Positions 9,250 to 18,182 of a stretch of DNA of 64,000 nt are shown in pieces; the stretch's first letter is position 1; the number at the start of each line of letters is the position of its first letter. The notes below the pieces were generated by a model. It searched no databases, was not told the origin of the DNA, and worked only from the letters and a program-made list of their open reading frames with translations. Made by a program: the position numbers and the translations under genes. This stretch comes from Ferruginibacter sp. (GTDB lineage: Bacteria; Bacteroidota; Bacteroidia; Chitinophagales; Chitinophagaceae): NCBI RefSeq assembly GCF_028288465.1, contig NZ_JAQBNR010000021.1, positions 281,207 through 345,206 of the forward strand, written 5' to 3'.

Positions 9250-9263
9250 AACATGCCTTGCAA

Positions 9264-10043
9264 CTATACCTTTGCTGGTAGTACCCTTTGCTTCATTACC
9301 TCATACAAAATGATACCGGTAGCGACAGATACATTCAACGAATCAAAATCGGTCAACATAGGGATCTGAAATTGTTCGTCGCATATTTTTAATAATGGCT
9401 GATAAACACCATGCTCTTCTCCTCCCATTACGATAGCGCAGGGCTCGCTTAAATCAAGCTCGAATACCTTTTTTGTGGCCGTCATTTCGCTGGCAAAAAC
9501 TTTTATGCCATTTAAATGTAATTCATCCACCGTTTTCATCAGGCTGTTGACGCGGCAGACAGGTATTTTTTCCAATGCGCCCGCCGAGGTTAATATGGCA
9601 TCTTCATTTAAAGCTCCAACACCTTTATCCGGTATAATGATACCATTAACACCAAAACAAAAGGCGCTTCTTGCAATGGCACCGATGTTACGAATATCGG
9701 TTATTCCATCCAGTATTAAAAACAACGGCACTTCTCCCTGCTCAACAATAAACGAAATAATGTCCTGCAGATTTTGATACTGAATTTTACTGATCACTGC
9801 TATACAACCTTCATGGTTGCTGACGTTGAAGCCATTTAATTTTTCAACCGGCACTTTATTAATGGGTACCAAATTCTTTTCAGCTAGTTGTCTTATCTCC
9901 TCAATCACTGTTCCATGCACGGTACTTTGCAGGTAAATGCGTTCCAGTTGTTTACCCGATTTCATGGCATCAATGACCGCTTCCCGGCCAATGACCAATG
10001 TATTTTTTTTAGGACGATGCTGCTGTTGTCTGAAATTTTTCAC
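9264..10043 (-). CDS. rlmB: 23S rRNA (guanosine-2'-O)-methyltransferase RlmB
   Basis: A 259-residue SpoU/TrmH-type SPOUT methyltransferase that methylates a 23S rRNA guanosine ribose with SAM. The N-terminal substrate-binding domain (about 14-90) is followed by the knotted catalytic domain with DGITDIRNIGAIARSA, CAIVMGGEEHGV and SLNVSVATGIILYE. The start is GTG at 10043. A -7 element (10048-10055) ends only four bases upstream, so the message is probably leaderless. The metK terminator lies just upstream. Confidence 0.93.
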   Translation of the reverse strand: MKNFRQQQHRPKKNTLVIGREAVIDAMKSGKQLERIYLQSTVHGTVIEEIRQLAEKNLVPINKVPVEKLNGFNVSNHEGCIAVISKIQYQNLQDIISFIVEQGEVPLFLILDGITDIRNIGAIARSAFCFGVNGIIIPDKGVGALNEDAILTSAGALEKIPVCRVNSLMKTVDELHLNGIKVFASEMTATKKVFELDLSEPCAIVMGGEEHGVYQPLLKICDEQFQIPMLTDFDSLNVSVATGIILYEVMKQRVLPAKV

Positions 10044-10047
10044 AATG

Positions 10048-10055
10048 CAAAATTA
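10048..10055 (-). promoter_or_regulatory. -7 promoter element TAATTTTG of rlmB
   Basis: On the minus strand TAATTTTG fits TAnnTTTG, and a TTTT lies 19 bases upstream. The predicted start of transcription falls on or next to the GTG start codon of rlmB. Confidence 0.45.
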
Positions 10056-10079
10056 AGTGTTATTGAACAGGGATAAAAA

Positions 10080-10106
10080 AACCATAAGTTTTAAAAACTT
10101 ATGGTT
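10080..10106 (-). terminator. metK intrinsic terminator
   Basis: AACCATAAGTTTT and AAAACTTATGGTT form a 13-bp perfect stem. Read on the minus strand it is followed by a run of seven T, 33 bases after the metK stop. It is a textbook terminator and insulates rlmB. Confidence 0.88.
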
Positions 10107-10138
10107 CGTTAAAGCATTTTTTTATGGATTGGCAGATC

Positions 10139-11398
10139 TTATTTTAATCCAAAAACTTTTTTCACATCTTTTACTGCATCCAGTTTTTCCCAGGTAAATA
10201 ATTCTACCTTCTTCTTCACTGTTTTACCATCCGGAGAACTAAATATTTTTTCCACCACCTCGTTTTTACGCCCCATGTGACCGTATGCTGCAGTTTCGCT
10301 GTACATAGGGTTACGCAATTTTAAACGCTGTTCAATAAAATAAGGGCGCATATCAAAACATGGCATTTCCATTATCTTTTTCGCAATTTCACCATCGGTT
10401 AAGTTTACTTTTGCAGTACCATAAGTAACTACATTGATGCTGGTTGGCTGAGCTACACCAATTGCATAACTTACCTGAACCAGCACTTCGTCGCAAAGCC
10501 CTGCAGCTACGAGGTTTTTAGCAATATGTCTTGTGGCATAAGCCGCACTTCTATCCACCTTGCTGGGATCTTTGCCACTAAAAGCACCACCGCCATGTGC
10601 CCCTTTCCCTCCGTATGTATCTACAATAATTTTACGACCTGTTAATCCCGTATCGCCATGCGGACCGCCAATTACAAACTTACCTGTTGGGTTGATGTGG
10701 TATTTAATTTTATTGGTAAACAGGTGATCGTACTTGGGGTATTTTGCTCTTACCCTTGGTATCACAATATTGATGATGTCTTTTTTTATTCTTGCCAGCA
10801 TGGTTTCATCTTTGCCAAAATCATCATGCTGTGTTGATACTACAATGGCATCAATACGTATAGGTTGATTGTTATCATCATACTCCAGTGTAACCTGGCT
10901 TTTTGCATCCGGACGCAAGTATTTAATTGCTGTATTTTCCCTGCGCACTGCAGCCAATTCCAATAAAATAAAATGCGCCAGGTCCAATGCCAGTGGCATA
11001 TAGTTCTCTGTTTCGTTGGTAGCATATCCAAACATCATCCCCTGGTCACCAGCACCTTGTTCTTCTTTCTTTTGCCTGTCTACCCCCTGGTTAATATCTG
11101 CAGATTGTTCGTGGATGGCAGAAAGTATACCACATGAATTGGCCTCGAACATGTACTCACTTTTGGTATATCCTATTTTGCGGATAACGCCACGTGCAAT
11201 TTCCTGTACATCAAGATAGGCCCTACTTTTTACTTCTCCCGCCAATATTACCTGGCCGGTGGTTACCAAAGTTTCGCAAGCTACTTTACTGTTAGGATCA
11301 AACGCTAAGAAATTATCAATTAAAGCATCGCTGATTTGATCAGCCACTTTATCCGGATGTCCTTCACTTACGGACTCTGATGTAAACAAATAAGGCAT
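10139..11398 (-). CDS. metK: S-adenosylmethionine synthetase
   Basis: Makes SAM from methionine and ATP in the cytoplasm. The protein is 419 residues, slightly longer than E. coli MetK as is usual in Bacteroidota. Visible motifs are [18 protein letters not shown], the central [12 protein letters not shown], the phosphate loop [19 protein letters not shown] and [13 protein letters not shown]. The gene has a near-perfect promoter (11420-11450) and its own terminator, so it is a single-gene unit. The rRNA methyltransferase next door and ahcY at 40 kb are users and recyclers of its product. Confidence 0.97.
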   Translation of the reverse strand: MPYLFTSESVSEGHPDKVADQISDALIDNFLAFDPNSKVACETLVTTGQVILAGEVKSRAYLDVQEIARGVIRKIGYTKSEYMFEANSCGILSAIHEQSADINQGVDRQKKEEQGAGDQGMMFGYATNETENYMPLALDLAHFILLELAAVRRENTAIKYLRPDAKSQVTLEYDDNNQPIRIDAIVVSTQHDDFGKDETMLARIKKDIINIVIPRVRAKYPKYDHLFTNKIKYHINPTGKFVIGGPHGDTGLTGRKIIVDTYGGKGAHGGGAFSGKDPSKVDRSAAYATRHIAKNLVAAGLCDEVLVQVSYAIGVAQPTSINVVTYGTAKVNLTDGEIAKKIMEMPCFDMRPYFIEQRLKLRNPMYSETAAYGHMGRKNEVVEKIFSSPDGKTVKKKVELFTWEKLDAVKDVKKVFGLK

Positions 11399-11419
11399 AT
11401 AGTTTTAAATTTTGAGTTG

Positions 11420-11450
11420 CAAAGATAAGTGTGTAGTTGTAAACAACAAA
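11420..11450 (-). promoter_or_regulatory. Near-perfect Bacteroidota promoter of metK
   Basis: Minus strand: TTTG (11450-11447), exactly 19 bases of spacer, then TATCTTTG (11427-11420). This matches the TTTG-N19-TAnnTTTG consensus in full. The predicted transcript start is about 15 bases before the metK ATG. Confidence 0.8.
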
Positions 11451-11472
11451 GCCTCCCAAATTTTATGGAGGC
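11451..11472 (-). terminator. Hairpin after the DUF4270 gene
   Basis: GCCTCC and GGAGGC form a 6-bp GC-rich stem with a 10-base loop. On the minus strand it is followed by TTTGTTGTTT, which doubles as the -33 region of metK. It probably ends the GT5-DUF4270 transcript. Confidence 0.6.
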
Positions 11473-11498
11473 CCTGAATGAGTAGTTGAATTACTTTT

Positions 11499-12989
11499 TT
11501 AAATTTTTGAATATACAATCCGCAGCCGCATTCTGTAATTCGGATTATTTCCACTGCCTAGTTTTATGCCGCCATAAGCCAGGCGGTTGCTGAAAGGCAG
11601 CTTGTAACCATAATACAATAAATCGTATGGCGCCGACACCCGCAAGCTGTAATTCTTTTCTTTCTTGGTTACTATACCCTGCACATAACGACTAATGTTA
11701 AATACATAATAGTTCATCTGCAAGCCGGTAAGCTGATCAATTTTTTTGAGCTGATTTCCGCCGAAATAGGCGTAGTCAATTCCTCCCGTTGGATAAAAAG
11801 GTTGTGCGCTTGTGTTAGGATTATAAAACGTTGATGGATTCAGGTCATACGGCAACGGCTTGTAATTCCATGCCCCGGTATCAATTCTATCCACGTACAA
11901 AAATGATGGCGCAGAGAGAGCTGTTGCCAGAGAAGGAATTTCCTCCATCACCAGTTCTGCACGGTGTATGATACTGTTTTTAAAAGTGTCCAGGCCCGGA
12001 ATCACCAGGTTAGCATAAGTTCCAGGCGTTGCCTGGATAAATATTTCATTCGAGGCAGGATTTTCATATTGAGAACCTTCCCTGTTTCTGTTGACATAAT
12101 TGGCAGTAGCAGAATTGGATACGCCTGTACTTAAAGATACAACACTCCATGAAGAATGCGCCGTGTCGATTGGCAATCCGTTCTTTCTGCGGTAATGAAT
12201 TTCGAGCCTTGTAGCGGCATCCGTAAGACTGATATAAAATAGCCCGTTGTTATCTGAACTTGCATCAGTTTGTATAGCAAAACCCTTGAACACAGTTTTA
12301 AATAGTGAGTCGGAATTAAACGTTTTGCCAGTAGTTGAATCGCTGTTGGCAAGAATCTTGGCCAAAAAAGATGAATTCAATGGAATCCTTACCTGGTAAT
12401 TAACCGAATCTTTATGATTGTCTAAAAAAGTATAATTTGCCAGGTTGGCCGGAATAACTGTAATTTCTCCCAATAAATTGGAAGGGGTAACAGCCGGCTG
12501 ATAGTTGATTTGATAGGCAGTGTCGGGTTTGAAATTGGTTTCTGCATCACTCATCTCAAATACCCGCAAATGCTGTGGCCTGGTTGAATCGCCATAAAAG
12601 CCTTTGTAGGAAAGGCAAAGTACAACCGAATCAAAACCTGTACCTGCAGGCGCAAAAGGTTGACCTATGGTATCTTTACTGTTGCCGAAATAATATGGGA
12701 AAAAGCGGGGTTTAAGCTCAATATATATCCTGGCGTCGGTTTTGCCAAAAAGCGGATCGCTGGTAATACTTCCCAATACATGCACATCGCCAATGGAAAC
12801 TCTTGTACTGTCAGGGGATAATATTCCCTGGGTAGCAATAACAGAAAGGGTATCAGCAAAAGTATGCACATTGTCAACAGCTGGTATAAGATCCTGACCA
12901 ACCTTGGTGGTATCTATCTTTGTACAACTCCATGAAACAAGGGAAACAACTCCAATAGCTAAAAATAAACGTAAAAATTTTCTTTGCAC
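11499..12989 (-). CDS. DUF4270 family lipoprotein
   Basis: A 496-residue predicted lipoprotein (signal ending LVSWSC, Cys22) of the Bacteroidota DUF4270 family. The N-terminal region KIDTTKVGQDLIPAVDNV and the repeated beta-strand-rich body ending NYRMRLRIVYSK are typical. Its function is not established. It starts at GTG and begins 36 bases after the stop of the GT5-domain gene on the same strand, so the two are probably co-transcribed. The pairing of DUF4270, a GT5-like protein and panC is a conserved neighbourhood in this phylum, from memory. Confidence 0.85.
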   Translation of the reverse strand: MQRKFLRLFLAIGVVSLVSWSCTKIDTTKVGQDLIPAVDNVHTFADTLSVIATQGILSPDSTRVSIGDVHVLGSITSDPLFGKTDARIYIELKPRFFPYYFGNSKDTIGQPFAPAGTGFDSVVLCLSYKGFYGDSTRPQHLRVFEMSDAETNFKPDTAYQINYQPAVTPSNLLGEITVIPANLANYTFLDNHKDSVNYQVRIPLNSSFLAKILANSDSTTGKTFNSDSLFKTVFKGFAIQTDASSDNNGLFYISLTDAATRLEIHYRRKNGLPIDTAHSSWSVVSLSTGVSNSATANYVNRNREGSQYENPASNEIFIQATPGTYANLVIPGLDTFKNSIIHRAELVMEEIPSLATALSAPSFLYVDRIDTGAWNYKPLPYDLNPSTFYNPNTSAQPFYPTGGIDYAYFGGNQLKKIDQLTGLQMNYYVFNISRYVQGIVTKKEKNYSLRVSAPYDLLYYGYKLPFSNRLAYGGIKLGSGNNPNYRMRLRIVYSKI

Positions 12990-13025
12990 AAAAACAATAT
13001 TTAATGAATGGGCTGGGTCTTATCC

Positions 13026-13838
13026 CTATTTGGCAAGGTCGTTATATAATTGTAAATAGTCTGTTAAATCACTTTCCGCATTATAAGGCAATGTTTTTTT
13101 GCCTTTTATTTTGCTGAATTCTTCTACTAATTTTTTATCCACTTTTTCTGCCCCAAAAGTAACAGCATCTGCAAATGCGGCACCGCCCCTGAACATCGCA
13201 ACATTATTAATATCCTTAAAATATTCAAGTTCCTTTTTGGTAACGTTATCATTGATTGTGATGAGCTTTAAAAAATCAGCACCCAACTTTTCCTTGAATG
13301 TTGTTTGGCCAATTGTGTACACTACTTTGCAATTACTGAATACAGGTTCTTTTTTGTAAGCTGCTTTTATAAACATAGGTATCAATCCTGTCATCCAGCC
13401 ACTGCAATGAATAATATCCGGAGGCCAGCCAAATTTTTTCACCGTTTCAAGAGCCCCTTTACAAAAGAGTGCTGTTCTTAATCCATTGTCATCATACCAC
13501 TTTTCGTTTTCGTCGGTAAAAACTGTTTTACGTTTAAAAAAATCCTCGTTATCTAAAAAATAAACCTGCAATCTTGCATTGGGAAGCGAAGCTACTTTAA
13601 TCACCAGTGGATAATCATCTCCATCTATTGAAACATTAATACCTGATAAACGAACTACTTCATGCAAACGGTGTCTTCTTTCATTGATAATTCCAAAACG
13701 TGGCATAATGCACCTTACTTCCATGCCGCTGTCGTTTGCCTTTACTGCCAGTTTATTAATGATCTCCGCAAACTCTGTAAGTTCAACGTAGGGAGACATT
13801 TCATTGGCAATGAATAAAATTCGTTTTTTTGTTGACAT
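13026..13838 (-). CDS. Solitary GT5 glycogen/starch synthase N-terminal domain
   Basis: A 270-residue protein equal to the N-terminal Rossmann half of GT5 glycogen synthases; the C-terminal GT1 half found in full GlgA (about 470 residues) is absent. Recognisable parts are ILFIANEMSPYVELTEFAEI, VYFLDNEDFF, DIIHCSGWMTGLIPMF and VYTIGQTTFK. The usual ADP-glucose motif KTGGLADV near the N-terminus is replaced by ELTEFAEI, so classical glycogen synthase activity is unlikely. It is often annotated glycogen/starch synthase. It is divergent from panC with a shared 109-bp control region and leads into the DUF4270 gene. Confidence 0.8.
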   Translation of the reverse strand: MSTKKRILFIANEMSPYVELTEFAEIINKLAVKANDSGMEVRCIMPRFGIINERRHRLHEVVRLSGINVSIDGDDYPLVIKVASLPNARLQVYFLDNEDFFKRKTVFTDENEKWYDDNGLRTALFCKGALETVKKFGWPPDIIHCSGWMTGLIPMFIKAAYKKEPVFSNCKVVYTIGQTTFKEKLGADFLKLITINDNVTKKELEYFKDINNVAMFRGGAAFADAVTFGAEKVDKKLVEEFSKIKGKKTLPYNAESDLTDYLQLYNDLAK

Positions 13839-13883
13839 TTGTGATTGATTAGATTAAAACAGAAGGATTTCCATAAAGGGACG

Positions 13884-13891
13884 CAAAGTTA
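13884..13891 (-). promoter_or_regulatory. -7 element TAACTTTG of the GT5 gene
   Basis: TAACTTTG on the minus strand matches TAnnTTTG, 46 bases before the GT5 gene ATG. It lies back to back with the panC promoter. Confidence 0.5.
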
Positions 13892-13920
13892 AGATAATTT
13901 TATTAAAATCAATCTCAACG

Positions 13921-13928
13921 TAGATTTG
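13921..13928 (+). promoter_or_regulatory. -7 element TAGATTTG of panC
   Basis: TAGATTTG matches TAnnTTTG, 20 bases before the panC ATG; a T-rich stretch (13898-13901) sits at the expected -33 distance. Confidence 0.55.
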
Positions 13929-13947
13929 AAGCTCAATAAAAGCAAAT

Positions 13948-14793
13948 ATGATCATAGTAAAAAAGATTACAGACGTTCAACAATTTTTGGCAAAAGATAA
14001 TGCGAAGCAAAAGTCAACTGGCTTTGTACCAACTATGGGTGCATTGCACGATGGGCACATTTCGCTCATCAAAGCCGCAAAAAAGGAAACAGGTGTCGTA
14101 GTTTGCAGCATATTCGTAAATCCGACCCAGTTCAACGATCCTAAAGATTTTGAGAAGTACCCCGTCACCATAGAGTCGGATATTTACCTGCTGGAAAAAG
14201 CAGGATGCGATGTTTTGTTTTTGCCTGCGGTAGCCGAAATGTATCCCGAAGGTTTTCAAACAAGTCTCCATTTTGAGCTCGGATTTATTGAAACGATACT
14301 TGAAGGAGAATTCAGGCCGGGGCATTTTCAAGGCGTTTGCCAGGTGGTATACCGGTTATTGGAAATTATTACGCCGGACAAATTATTTTTAGGGCAAAAG
14401 GATTTTCAGCAATGCATGGTAATCAGGAAAATGGCTGCGACATTTTTCCCCAGGCTGGACATTATCATTTGCCCTACACAAAGAGAAAGCTCCGGCCTGG
14501 CAATGAGTAGTCGTAATAAACGGTTGAGTGATGCGGATAAAATAACAGCTACAGCAATATTTGAAACAATGCAGTATGTAAAAAATAACATACAACCGGG
14601 GAATTTAAATCTGCTTCAACAAAAAGCTGTCCGGCAGCTGACTGCAAAAGGATTTAGAGTTGATTATGTGGCTATAGCCGATGCCTTTACATTGCGGTTG
14701 CAGGAAAGCTGGGATGGAAAAGAGCAGATAGTGGTATTGGTAGCTGCATTTTTAAATGAAGTAAGACTGATTGATAACTTGATACTAAATTAA
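13948..14793 (+). CDS. panC: Pantoate-beta-alanine ligase
   Basis: Joins pantoate and beta-alanine with ATP to make pantothenate, the precursor of CoA. The 281-residue protein shows the HIGH-type motif in PTMGALHDGHISLI, the block FVNPTQFNDPKDFEKYP, GQKDFQQCMVIRKM and the KMSKS-like AMSSRNKRLS. panB is 9 kb away at 23932. The aspartate decarboxylase gene panD, which often follows panC in this phylum, is not present in the 87-base gap before the next gene. Confidence 0.95.
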   Translation: MIIVKKITDVQQFLAKDNAKQKSTGFVPTMGALHDGHISLIKAAKKETGVVVCSIFVNPTQFNDPKDFEKYPVTIESDIYLLEKAGCDVLFLPAVAEMYPEGFQTSLHFELGFIETILEGEFRPGHFQGVCQVVYRLLEIITPDKLFLGQKDFQQCMVIRKMAATFFPRLDIIICPTQRESSGLAMSSRNKRLSDADKITATAIFETMQYVKNNIQPGNLNLLQQKAVRQLTAKGFRVDYVAIADAFTLRLQESWDGKEQIVVLVAAFLNEVRLIDNLILN

Positions 14794-14880
14794 TTATAGG
14801 GCCATAAAAACATTCCGCTGACAACATCGTTTTTTAGTATTGTGAAACGTTTGTTTTTTACTTTGTAATTTTAGGTCTAT

Positions 14881-15921
14881 ATGCGAAAGAAAACTGCCTT
14901 GGTATTACAATATATTTTCTTTTTGGGAGGTGGCATTTTTTTGATATGGTGGCAGTTTCATAATATGACGCCGGATCAAACGGCGAAATTTAAATATGCA
15001 CTGGCAGATGCAGATTACCGTATACTTGTTCCCGTCATTATTTTCGCCCTGGCCAGCCACATCAGCCGATCGCTGAGGTGGAAAATTTTGCTTGAACCGC
15101 TGGGCTATACCCCTTCTCTTTTCAATACGTTTAGTGTAACCATGGTGGGTTATCTTGCCAACTCATTTGTGCCACGTTTGGGGGAAATTTTAAAATGCAC
15201 GCTACTGGGTAAATATGAAAAAATACCCGTACAAAAACTAATTGGTACCATTGTAATAGAACGTATTTTTGATTTTTTATGTTATCTGATTTTTATCATA
15301 TTTACAGTGTTAATACAGTACAAATTGGTAGGCGGTTTTGTACGACAGGAAATAGCAGAGATGGTGAGCAGCAACAGCGGCATTCCACTATGGTTAAAGG
15401 CCGCAATTGCAATTGCGGTTATTATTGCAGCTTTTTTGCTCCTCCGCTTTTTGTTCAGAAAATTTGCGCCGGCAACGCTGCTGCGGCGGATCAACAACTT
15501 TATACAAGGATTAAGGGAGGGTATTGCCAGCATAAGAAAATTAAAAAAAAGAAGGCTATTTTTATTGCACACCCTGTTCATCTGGACTATGTACCTGCTG
15601 CAAATTTACCTTGGATTTTCTGCACTCAAGGACGTGTCGCACCTGGGCTTGGATGCGGCCTGTGCTGTGTTAACGCTGGCTACACTGGCAATGATTGTTA
15701 CACCAGGTGGCATTGGCACTTTTCCGGCGGCAGTTTTCCTGGTCTTGAACTTATATAATATCGACCATTCCACCGGTGAAGCATTTGGCTGGCTGATGTG
15801 GGGCACAACTACTTTTATTGTTTTATTTTTTGGACTGATTTGTCTTGGTGCATTGTTTTTTACACACCGAAAAAAACAATCCACTCCTGCTGCCAATACT
15901 TCGTCTGCCACTATAATATAA
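14881..15921 (+). CDS. UPF0104 / lysylphosphatidylglycerol synthase TM-region family protein
   Basis: A 346-residue integral membrane protein with about eight hydrophobic segments (first at 10-27, last at 305-330). Family markers are SHISRSLRWKILLEPLGY, MVGYLANSFVPRLGEILKC and TPGGIGTFPAAVFLVL, as in the membrane flippase-like region of MprF and in UPF0104 proteins. The soluble lysyl-transferase domain of MprF is absent, so the substrate is unknown; lipid or glycan transport is a guess. It follows panC on the same strand, 87 bases downstream. Confidence 0.8.
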   Translation: MRKKTALVLQYIFFLGGGIFLIWWQFHNMTPDQTAKFKYALADADYRILVPVIIFALASHISRSLRWKILLEPLGYTPSLFNTFSVTMVGYLANSFVPRLGEILKCTLLGKYEKIPVQKLIGTIVIERIFDFLCYLIFIIFTVLIQYKLVGGFVRQEIAEMVSSNSGIPLWLKAAIAIAVIIAAFLLLRFLFRKFAPATLLRRINNFIQGLREGIASIRKLKKRRLFLLHTLFIWTMYLLQIYLGFSALKDVSHLGLDAACAVLTLATLAMIVTPGGIGTFPAAVFLVLNLYNIDHSTGEAFGWLMWGTTTFIVLFFGLICLGALFFTHRKKQSTPAANTSSATII

Positions 15922-16025
15922 TTGGTATGCTCATTAAAAGTTGATAAAAAGTTAACAACAGCATTTAATTTTATTGAGATCAATCCATTTAATTTCACCG
16001 CTTTTAAATATAAATTGAATTCGTT

Positions 16026-18095
16026 TTGCTTAAACAGAAAGTAATTATTCGGGATATCAGCTGGCTGTCTTTCAACAGCCGTGTACTTCAGGAAGCTGCA
16101 GATGAAACCGTACCACTGCGGGAAAGAATCAAATTTCTTGGCATCTTTTCCAATAACCTCGATGAGTTTTTCCGGGTAAGAGTGGCCACCTTAAAAAGAA
16201 TGATAGAAGTGGGGCAAGCCGGTAACATGCACCTGGAAGAAGCTCCTCAATCGATATTGCGTGAAATCCAGGAAAAAGTGGTGCAACAGCAAAAAGAGTT
16301 TGACAGGGTATGGAATGAAATTTTGCGGGAACTAAAAAAAGAAAAAATATTCCTGATTAATGAAACGCAATTAAACCGGGTACAAAAGCAATTTATTACC
16401 GACTATTTCAATGACGAAATAAGAAGTAATATCGTACCGTTGATGATTGAAAGCATCCAGGCCTTTCCCACGCTAAGTGACAAATCCATTTACCTCGCGT
16501 GTAAAATGTCGGCCAAAAATAACAGCATCCCCCAGCGGTATGCACTTGTATCCGTACCAGCAAGGCGTTTAAGCCGTTTTGTAATTTTACCCTCCAAACA
16601 AAATGAACACACCATTATACTGCTGGAAGATGTGATCCGGTTTTGTTTACCCTATATCTTTTCTTATTTCGGCTATGATGTTTTCTCAGCTCATATAATC
16701 AAGGTTACCAGGGATGCTGAAATTGACATTGACAATGACATTGAAACTTCCGTAATTCAAAAACTGGAAAAGGCTTTAAAGAACAGAAAAAAAGGAAAAC
16801 CTGTCCGTTTTATTTTTGATAAAGACATTGATGCTTCTTTACTGACTTACCTGATCAAAAGATTGGGCTTAACGGGAAAAGATAATTTGATACCGGGAGG
16901 CCGCATTCATAATTTTAAAGATTTTATCAATTTCCCGGAGTCCGTTTTTAAACAAAAAAGTACCAGGAAAAAACCGTTCTTACATCCGGTGTTGAAAAAC
17001 GTTAACCGCGTTACAGATGTTATTTTACAAAGGGATGTACTGCTGACTTTTCCCTATCATTCTTTTGACAGCCTGACTGACCTGCTGAGGGAAGCTGCAA
17101 TTGATCCGGATGTAAAAAGCATAAAGATTACATTTTACAGGCTGGCCGCAAGATCAAAAATCATCAATGCGCTTACCAACGCTGTACGTAATGGTAAGGC
17201 AGTAACAGCGGTACTTGAACTACGGGCCCGGTTTGATGAAGAGGCCAACCTGGAATGGAAAGAAGAACTGGAAGACGCAGGCATCAAAGTGCTGATTGGC
17301 GTTCCCGATTTAAAAGTACATGCTAAAATTTGCCTGATAAAGAAAATAGTAAAAGGCCGCACCGTACATTACGGTTTTGTAGGCACCTGTAACCTGAATG
17401 AACAAACAGCCCGGATTTACGGTGATCATTGTCTGCTTACTTCAGACCGGTTTATAATGGCTGATCTCAACCGCATATTTCATTATCTGGAACAACCCAA
17501 AACCAGGATCGGCATTTTAAAACAATGCAAAACACTGCTGGTAAGCCCAGTTAGTTTACGCAAACAACTGATTCAATTAATTGACCGGGAAATTAAAGCC
17601 GCCATATCAAAAAAGCCGGCTGCCATCACCTTAAAATTAAACTCGCTGAGTGATGAAATACTAATCAATAAACTGTACGAAGCCGCCAGGGCCGGGGTTG
17701 AAATCAACATGGTTGTAAGAGGTATTTTCTGCATGCTCACCGAAAATAAAAAGTTTAAAGAACCCGTACATGCCATCAGTATAATTGACGAGTACCTTGA
17801 ACATGCCCGGGTAATGATTTTTTATAATGGAGGAAAAGAGAAAGTATTTATTTCTTCTGCAGACTGGATGGTGCGTAACCTGGATCACCGCATTGAAGTT
17901 ACCTGCCCCATCTTTGAAAAAGAAATACAGGAGGAGCTAAAGGACATTCTGCGGATACAATTATCGGATAATATAAAGGCACGCAAACTGGACAATGACC
18001 TGAGCAATCAATACATCAATCCCCGCAATACAAAAAAAATCCGCAGCCAGGTGGATATTTATAATTACCTCTACCGCAAATTAGCCACAGGATAA
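16026..18095 (+). CDS. ppk1: Polyphosphate kinase 1
   Basis: Reversibly polymerises the terminal phosphate of ATP into polyphosphate. The 689-residue length is standard. Visible parts: N-terminal helical domain (RDISWLSFNSRVLQEA, FSNNLDEFFRVRV), the middle domain, and two phospholipase-D-like catalytic domains with LKVHAKICLIKK (phospho-histidine region) and GTCNLNEQTARIYGDH. The start is TTG at 16026: an in-frame stop lies at 16011, the next ATG is about 58 codons in, and the family N-terminus begins at residue 9. It is followed 87 bases later by an exopolyphosphatase gene. Confidence 0.95.
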   Translation: MLKQKVIIRDISWLSFNSRVLQEAADETVPLRERIKFLGIFSNNLDEFFRVRVATLKRMIEVGQAGNMHLEEAPQSILREIQEKVVQQQKEFDRVWNEILRELKKEKIFLINETQLNRVQKQFITDYFNDEIRSNIVPLMIESIQAFPTLSDKSIYLACKMSAKNNSIPQRYALVSVPARRLSRFVILPSKQNEHTIILLEDVIRFCLPYIFSYFGYDVFSAHIIKVTRDAEIDIDNDIETSVIQKLEKALKNRKKGKPVRFIFDKDIDASLLTYLIKRLGLTGKDNLIPGGRIHNFKDFINFPESVFKQKSTRKKPFLHPVLKNVNRVTDVILQRDVLLTFPYHSFDSLTDLLREAAIDPDVKSIKITFYRLAARSKIINALTNAVRNGKAVTAVLELRARFDEEANLEWKEELEDAGIKVLIGVPDLKVHAKICLIKKIVKGRTVHYGFVGTCNLNEQTARIYGDHCLLTSDRFIMADLNRIFHYLEQPKTRIGILKQCKTLLVSPVSLRKQLIQLIDREIKAAISKKPAAITLKLNSLSDEILINKLYEAARAGVEINMVVRGIFCMLTENKKFKEPVHAISIIDEYLEHARVMIFYNGGKEKVFISSADWMVRNLDHRIEVTCPIFEKEIQEELKDILRIQLSDNIKARKLDNDLSNQYINPRNTKKIRSQVDIYNYLYRKLATG

Positions 18096-18135
18096 ATTCA
18101 TTGCTGCCGATTGCGTCAATAGACTAATTCAATGG

Positions 18136-18143
18136 TATATTTG
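18136..18143 (+). promoter_or_regulatory. -7 element TATATTTG before ppx
   Basis: TATATTTG matches TAnnTTTG; an ATTG lies at 18110-18113. It would allow ppx to be expressed apart from ppk1. Confidence 0.5.
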
Positions 18144-18182
18144 TGACACATTTAAACCATCATACAATAAACAGACAGGATA

